Source of the DNA: Nostoc sp. UHCC 0926
GTDB lineage: Bacteria; Cyanobacteriota; Cyanobacteriia; Cyanobacteriales; Nostocaceae
NCBI RefSeq assembly: GCF_028623165.1
Contig: NZ_CP117768.1
Location: forward strand, 4,836,001 to 4,900,000
Direction of reading: 5' to 3'
DNA length: 64,000 nucleotides
Under the pieces are notes generated by a model that was not told where the DNA came from, ran no database searches, and was given only the letters and a program-made list of their open reading frames with translations. The position numbers and the translations under genes are program-made. Below are positions 60,186-64,000 of this stretch, in pieces. Each line of letters opens with the position of its first letter. Positions within the stretch are counted from its first letter, which is position 1.

Positions 60186-60300
60186 GATTCTCGACTTTTA
60201 ACTCCTAAGTAAGCTAACCCCAGCCCTAAAGGGCGGGGCTTTGTAGTAGCCCTGAGCTATCGGTACTGAGATTACAGCACAAATAACCCGAACCTCCGGG
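60186..60300 (-). ncRNA. probable omega-RNA region / right end of the tnpB element
   Basis: In TnpB elements the guide (omega) RNA covers the 3' end of tnpB and the element's right end. Here the stop codon of tnpB (60226) falls in the loop region of a strong hairpin, AGCCCCGCCCTTTAGGGCTGGG on the minus strand (60217-60240), the expected kind of structure. Extent is approximate and expression is inferred. Confidence 0.45.
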
Positions 60301-61395
60301 GAAGCTTACTGATTCCCCCAATAACGAAATCATCTTTGCACCATTCAAATCAGCATCACCATGCCATCCACAATTACCACATTTGAAGCGCTTATCAGAC
60401 CTCAACCCAATGTGCAAACATTGGTGGCACGTCTGGCTTGTATAGGCTGGTGGCACGGCAATTACTTCTACTCCTTCCTTGATTCCTTTGTATTCAAGAA
60501 AAGAGCGCAATTGATAAAAAGACCAAGAGTTAGAACGCCTACGCTCAACTTTATTTCTAGGTTGCTTGTTAATACGTTCTCTAATTCCAGTCAAATTTTC
60601 AATAGCAACAATTGCTTTACAAGACTTAGCTTGTCGGATAATCGCAACGCTAATTTGATGGTTGAGCCATTGCTGGAATCTTCTCTCACGCCCCGACAGC
60701 CGTTGCAAAATCTGTCTCGCACGTCGGCGAGTAGACCTTGTACCTTTCGTGGCTTTTTGTTGGAGAGAAGCTCTAGTTTTGGTATATCTATCTCGAACCT
60801 CGTTTATCTGTTTCCCGTCCCATTTGTCCCCATTGCTAGTTACAGCGATATCCTTGCGCCCAAAATCGACACCAATAACGTTGGTGGGTTTAAGTGGACT
60901 AGGAACTTCCTCTTTGATTTGAATATGAATATAGTAGGAACCATCCCGATGTTTACACAACTGTGCCGATGTTGGTTTTTTACCTTTGAGTTTCCCCAAC
61001 TGGTAATTACCAATATCCATTTTGATATGTTCCCTAATGGAGAGCAAATTCAAGCTAGCAGTCCAATCTTTCTCTCTAAATGCAAAAATCCTAGCGTCGT
61101 AATCGGCACTGGTTGGTTTAAAAGATTTAACTGGTTTACCCTGTTGTTTTGCTGTTTTCCGGTTAGCTCCTACTCTGGCACAAGCTCTGACAGCCAAATT
61201 AGCAGACAACAAAAACTTCGAGCGCAAGTCTTGATAGACCATGTTTTGAATGGTTGTCTTGCTTGTAATTTGGGCTTTAACCTGCTGATTGGCATAGTTG
61301 CAAGCATCCGCAAACGCTTTCAGCGTCGCCTCTATTTTGACAACCTGATCAGATGTGGGCTTAAGCTTGCAAACCAATGTCAGCACTTGTTCCAT
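60226..61395 (-). CDS. tnpB: TnpB, RNA-guided nuclease of an IS1341-type element
   Basis: A 389-residue TnpB, the ancestor-type of Cas12: an RNA-guided DNA endonuclease that aids transposon retention. The RuvC triad is intact: D177 in IGVDFGRKDIAV, E266 in AIENLTGIRE, and D349 in HGDADLNGAK. The zinc finger has CHQC (323-326) and CGNC (339-342). The N-terminal half is the helical REC/wedge part. No tnpA accompanies it, so the element depends on a TnpA elsewhere, for example the one at 49858. All catalytic residues are present, so it may be active. The C-terminal 40 residues, beyond the RuvC end, overlap the omega-RNA region. Confidence 0.93.
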   Translation of the reverse strand: MEQVLTLVCKLKPTSDQVVKIEATLKAFADACNYANQQVKAQITSKTTIQNMVYQDLRSKFLLSANLAVRACARVGANRKTAKQQGKPVKSFKPTSADYDARIFAFREKDWTASLNLLSIREHIKMDIGNYQLGKLKGKKPTSAQLCKHRDGSYYIHIQIKEEVPSPLKPTNVIGVDFGRKDIAVTSNGDKWDGKQINEVRDRYTKTRASLQQKATKGTRSTRRRARQILQRLSGRERRFQQWLNHQISVAIIRQAKSCKAIVAIENLTGIRERINKQPRNKVERRRSNSWSFYQLRSFLEYKGIKEGVEVIAVPPAYTSQTCHQCLHIGLRSDKRFKCGNCGWHGDADLNGAKMISLLGESVSFPGGSGYLCCNLSTDSSGLLQSPAL

Positions 61396-61550
61396 ACTAT
61401 CTATCGTATCACAAGTGAGGAATATTTTTTGGCGGCGAATGAATTCGCCTACGCCTTACCCCCATGTTTGAAAACTCTTGTCTCCACGGCGAGAGGTGTT
61501 TGGTGAGATATTACACCAGTCGCAAAAACCGCCATAGGTTTCTAACCTAT
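61396..61550. other. left-end region of the tnpB element
   Basis: Upstream of tnpB, with ACCGCCATAGGTTTCTAACCTATGG (hairpin, 61529-61551). The left transposon end should be here but cannot be pinned down. Confidence 0.4.
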
Positions 61551-61641
61551 GGCTAATAGCTTAAGTCCTCTCAAGAGGACTAAACTCGATTAATGGCTGG
61601 TATCGATGGCAGTCTACTTTAGTGGACTTAAGCTAAAAGCC
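61551..61641. mobile_element. 91-bp MITE-like element
   Basis: Ends GGCTAATAGCTTAAGTCC and GGACTTAAGCTAAAAGCC are inverted repeats (16 of 18 match). An internal AGTCCTC/GAGGACT stem is present. It carries no gene. It lies between tnpB and livM. Confidence 0.7.
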
Positions 61642-61752
61642 TGTGAAATTTATTTCTTGGCGGGAGATTGAGCAGGTGCCAGATGCCCATTCTAGAAGAT
61701 TGGATAATTTATTTGTTAGAAATTCCTAACTGCCACCTCCCCACTCCTAAAC

Positions 61753-62886
61753 ATGGTTGAATATCTTATTTTCTTAGCAATTTCTACAGCACTTTTCGCT
61801 CTATTCGCACTAGGACTCAATTTGCAATGGGGCTTTACCGGGCTAATTAACTTTGGTCATATTGCTTTCATGACTCTGGGAGCATATACAACCATATTGT
61901 TAAGCTTCAAGGGCATCCCCCTACTAATATCGGCAGTAGCTGGGGCAATTGTCGCCGCCTTGCTGGGTTTAGTAATTGGTTTTGCAACTCTACGCTTGCG
62001 GGAAGATTATCTAGCAATTGTCACCATCGGTACGGGCGAACTAATTCGTTTGGTGGTAAATAATCAGGATTTACCTGTGGGTGACACCTGGATTTCTGGG
62101 GCATTTGGTGTGCAAAGTTATCGCATACCCTTATCCACAGAGCCGAATTTGTTTGTCAGATTTGTGATGATTGGGCTGCTGACGCTGCTGGCTGCTATAA
62201 CTTTCTTTACATTATGGCGATGGATTCGCATCACTCAGATGTCTCGGACTACTGATTTGGCCCAAAGGATGACTAGTAAGGAAGAATTTGCGTCGCGCTT
62301 AGGTGTGGGAATTGTATTAGCAGCTTTGGCGGCAGCAATTTATATTTCGGGGGTGATCGGACTGTATAATTACAACCCAAAAGCGGGTTTAATGCTGGTG
62401 CTGCTGTTGGTTTTAGCATTTGTATACTGGCGGTTAGAAATTTTGGTGCGATCGCCTTGGGGTAGAATTCTCAAAGCCATCCGTGAAGATGAAGAAATTC
62501 CCAAGGCGCTGGGAAAAAATGTCTTTTGGTATAAATTACAATCTCTCATGCTTGGAGGTGCGATCGCGGGTATCGCTGGTGCTTTTTTCGCTTGGCAACT
62601 GGGCGCGATTTACCCTGATAATTTCCAACCGCAGATTACCTTTGACACTTGGATAATGGTGATTTTAGGTGGTTCTGGGAATAATGTTGGCACAATCTTA
62701 GGGGCGGTAATTTTCTTTGCTTACGATGCGCTGACGCGGGAAGTATTACCCAAAATCGTTCCCCTTGATGAAGCCCGTTTGGGTGCATTTCGGATCATGG
62801 TAATTGGACTAATTTTGATGGTATTGATGATTTGGCGACCTCAAGGTATTTTAGGGAAAAAGGAGGAACTCACCCTTGGTAAATAA
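61753..62886 (+). CDS. livM: branched-chain amino acid ABC transporter permease (LivM-type)
   Basis: One of the two membrane subunits of an amino acid uptake system; in Anabaena similar proteins serve the neutral amino acid (Nat) transporter. The 377-residue sequence has about ten membrane helices and the family pattern LNLQWGFTGLINFGHIAFMTLGAY at the N-terminus, a LRLREDYLAIVTIGTGELIRL block, and a C-terminal AIREDEEIPKALGKN (EAA-like loop contacting the ATPase) followed by GIAGAFFAWQLG. The end overlaps livG by 11 nt. A LivH partner and binding protein are not in this window. Confidence 0.93.
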   Translation: MVEYLIFLAISTALFALFALGLNLQWGFTGLINFGHIAFMTLGAYTTILLSFKGIPLLISAVAGAIVAALLGLVIGFATLRLREDYLAIVTIGTGELIRLVVNNQDLPVGDTWISGAFGVQSYRIPLSTEPNLFVRFVMIGLLTLLAAITFFTLWRWIRITQMSRTTDLAQRMTSKEEFASRLGVGIVLAALAAAIYISGVIGLYNYNPKAGLMLVLLLVLAFVYWRLEILVRSPWGRILKAIREDEEIPKALGKNVFWYKLQSLMLGGAIAGIAGAFFAWQLGAIYPDNFQPQITFDTWIMVILGGSGNNVGTILGAVIFFAYDALTREVLPKIVPLDEARLGAFRIMVIGLILMVLMIWRPQGILGKKEELTLGK

Positions 62887-63658
62887 TCAGTCATCCTCAC
62901 TTCCCCTTTTGGTAGCTACTGGACTTTCTAAAAGCTTTGGTGGTATTAAAGCAGTTAATGAGGCGAAAATCGAAGTTGCCAAAGGCAGCATTACCGGCTT
63001 GATTGGCCCCAATGGTGCTGGTAAAACCACCTTATTTAACCTCCTCTCGAACTTCATCCGCCCTGATAAGGGACGAGTGATTTTTGACGGCGAACCTATT
63101 CACAATTTGCAACCATATCAAATCGCCCAGCAAGGAGTAATCCGTACTTTTCAGGTAGCACGAACTCTCTCGCGGTTGTCGGTGTTAGAAAATATGCTGC
63201 TGGCGGCGCAAAAACAAACGGGTGAAAATTTTTGGCTAGTGCAGTTGCAGCCACACATCGTAGCGAAGGAAGAAAAGCAACTCCAAGAGCGGGCAATGTT
63301 CCTGTTAGAATCAGTGGGCTTGGCAAAAAAAGCACACGATTATGCTGGTGGCTTATCTGGTGGACAACGCAAGCTGCTAGAAATGGGACGGGCGCTGATG
63401 ACTAATCCCAAGTTAATTTTGTTGGATGAACCAGCCGCTGGGGTAAATCCGAGACTGATTGATGATATTTGCGATCGCATTATCACTTGGAACCGTCAAG
63501 ATGGAATGACCTTTTTGATTATTGAACACAATATGGATGTGATTATGTCATTGTGCGATCGCGTTTGGGTACTTGCCGAAGGACAGAATTTGGCTGACGG
63601 TACACCAGCAGAAATTCAAACTAATCCAAAAGTTCTAGAAGCTTATTTAGGCAAATAA
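62876..63658 (+). CDS. livG: branched-chain amino acid ABC transporter ATP-binding protein (LivG-type)
   Basis: The ATPase that drives the LivM-containing transporter. Walker A is GPNGAGKTT, the Q-loop follows in VIRTFQVARTL, the signature is LSGGQRKLLEMGRAL, Walker B is LILLDEPAAGVNP, and the switch His lies in LIIEHNMDVIMSLCD. The 260-residue length is normal for LivG. The start is a TTG at 62876 that overlaps the end of livM by 11 nt; no ATG exists near it. The overlap argues for translational coupling in one operon. Confidence 0.94.
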   Translation: MVNNQSSSLPLLVATGLSKSFGGIKAVNEAKIEVAKGSITGLIGPNGAGKTTLFNLLSNFIRPDKGRVIFDGEPIHNLQPYQIAQQGVIRTFQVARTLSRLSVLENMLLAAQKQTGENFWLVQLQPHIVAKEEKQLQERAMFLLESVGLAKKAHDYAGGLSGGQRKLLEMGRALMTNPKLILLDEPAAGVNPRLIDDICDRIITWNRQDGMTFLIIEHNMDVIMSLCDRVWVLAEGQNLADGTPAEIQTNPKVLEAYLGK

Positions 63659-63846
63659 CAATTTCAAAAAAAGTTAAGCACAATAGATACACACTTGCTT
63701 GTCTAGTGAACAACAGCAGATACCATAACGTTAAATTGCTTAAGATGTGCTAATTAAAGGGCACGGCATCCACATCAAGATTTATTGACACGACTGCAAG
63801 AACGGGGAATTAACCCAGAACAACTCTTGTGAAACATCTTTCATAC
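63659..63846. other. spacer with a fragment of an older gene
   Basis: From about 63767 the plus strand reads HPHQDLLTRLQERGINPEQL before a stop at 63831. It looks like the tail of a lost gene. No start codon is present. Confidence 0.3.
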
Positions 63847-64000
63847 CTATGTTGTCCGCCAATAAACCCCATTCTCTCGCTGCATTAACTGGCAAGCAAT
63901 AAACTCCCGTCGTAGGGTGGCGCAATCAGGATGGTAGCGTTTGAGAATATCATTTACCAGGCGTTCAGGGTAGTTGATTCCCACTTCAAACTGGTTTGCT
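63847..64000 (-). CDS. DUF2087 domain protein, partial (C-terminus)
   Basis: The last 51 codons of a minus-strand gene that continues past the window. Read from the right: FEVGINYPERLVNDILKRYH followed by PDCATLRREFIACQLMQREN and GVYWRTT then TAG. This is the DUF2087 pattern (YxExxVNxxLxxxHxDxATLRRxLVxxxLMxRxxGxYWR), found alone or with a HTH domain in regulators. The rest of the gene cannot be seen. Confidence 0.8.
   Translation of the reverse strand, partial: ANQFEVGINYPERLVNDILKRYHPDCATLRREFIACQLMQRENGVYWRTT

Noticed and set aside
60361..61506. 381-codon plus-strand frame opposite tnpB
   Set aside because: It is a shadow of tnpB: that gene has all catalytic motifs, and the opposite frame has none.

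Overview
The window reads as chromosomal DNA of a filamentous, Nostoc-type cyanobacterium. The evidence is direct: many copies of the HIP1 octamer GCGATCGC, photosystem genes (psaE, psb28), ndhO, vipp1, a plastid-lipid-associated (fibrillin) protein, phylloquinone genes (menD, menB), a CcbP-type calcium-binding protein, and intergenic DNA full of short palindromic repeats and heptamer-type low-complexity runs (GGGCATA, GGATTTT and AGGAGTT types) typical of Nostoc genomes. No rRNA gene and no complete tRNA gene was seen. Most genes stand alone or in pairs. Layout: 0-9 kb holds a glycosyltransferase, a DUF1517 membrane protein, a CcbP homologue, a REC-PAS-GGDEF protein, folB and menD. 9.2-12.1 kb is an accessory patch: a DUF3800 protein, a brnTA toxin-antitoxin pair, a DUF2887/Rpn-type nuclease and decayed fragments of the same family. 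12.2-20.5 kb holds menB, a Cys-rich cyanobacterial protein, a DciA-like protein, a SPOR-like membrane protein, tandem PspA/Vipp1 genes, a thioredoxin and an aminotransferase. 20.5-31 kb is repeat-rich and holds a PEP-CTERM protein, a response regulator, uvrC (flanked by inverted copies of one MITE), two 59-aa proteins, a Gln-rich secreted protein, rlmN and a MIF-like protein. 31-50 kb is housekeeping: cobM, lgt, coaD with an overlapping DivIVA-like gene, tldE/tldD, cysS, a CobW GTPase with a His-rich loop, a frameshifted nuclease, dtd, psb28, moaB, a membrane diguanylate cyclase, mraY, a fibrillin-like gene, psaE, mutM and ndhO. 50-64 kb is mixed: a decayed IS605-type element, a DPYGDPAD-repeat protein, a lipoprotein, a 21-bp tandem array, a compact three-gene module (winged-helix protein, AAA-type ATPase, DUF1802/PD-(D/E)XK protein), pgi, a RelE/ParE-like toxin, a tnpB-only element, livM/livG, and the 3' end of a DUF2087 gene. 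The best candidate for an undescribed system is the module at 52.76-56.90 kb. Its three genes lie on one strand, the last two only 2 nt apart. They encode a two-domain winged-helix protein, a P-loop ATPase with intact Walker A and B motifs, and a protein joining a DUF1802-like N-terminus to a restriction-endonuclease core with D and ExK residues in place. It sits among transposons and arrays, as defence loci often do, but its function is inferred, not shown. A second point of interest is a membrane diguanylate cyclase whose N-terminal domain looks like the ethylene-receptor (ETR1) sensor with the copper-binding Cys and His kept and the key Asp replaced by His. A third theme is mobile palindromic repeats entering genes: two insertions are in frame in cysS, and another copy appears to supply the stop codon of mraY. 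Functional links between genes are few: menD and menB act in phylloquinone synthesis, psb28/psaE/ndhO/vipp1 serve the thylakoid, and livM/livG are two parts of one transporter.
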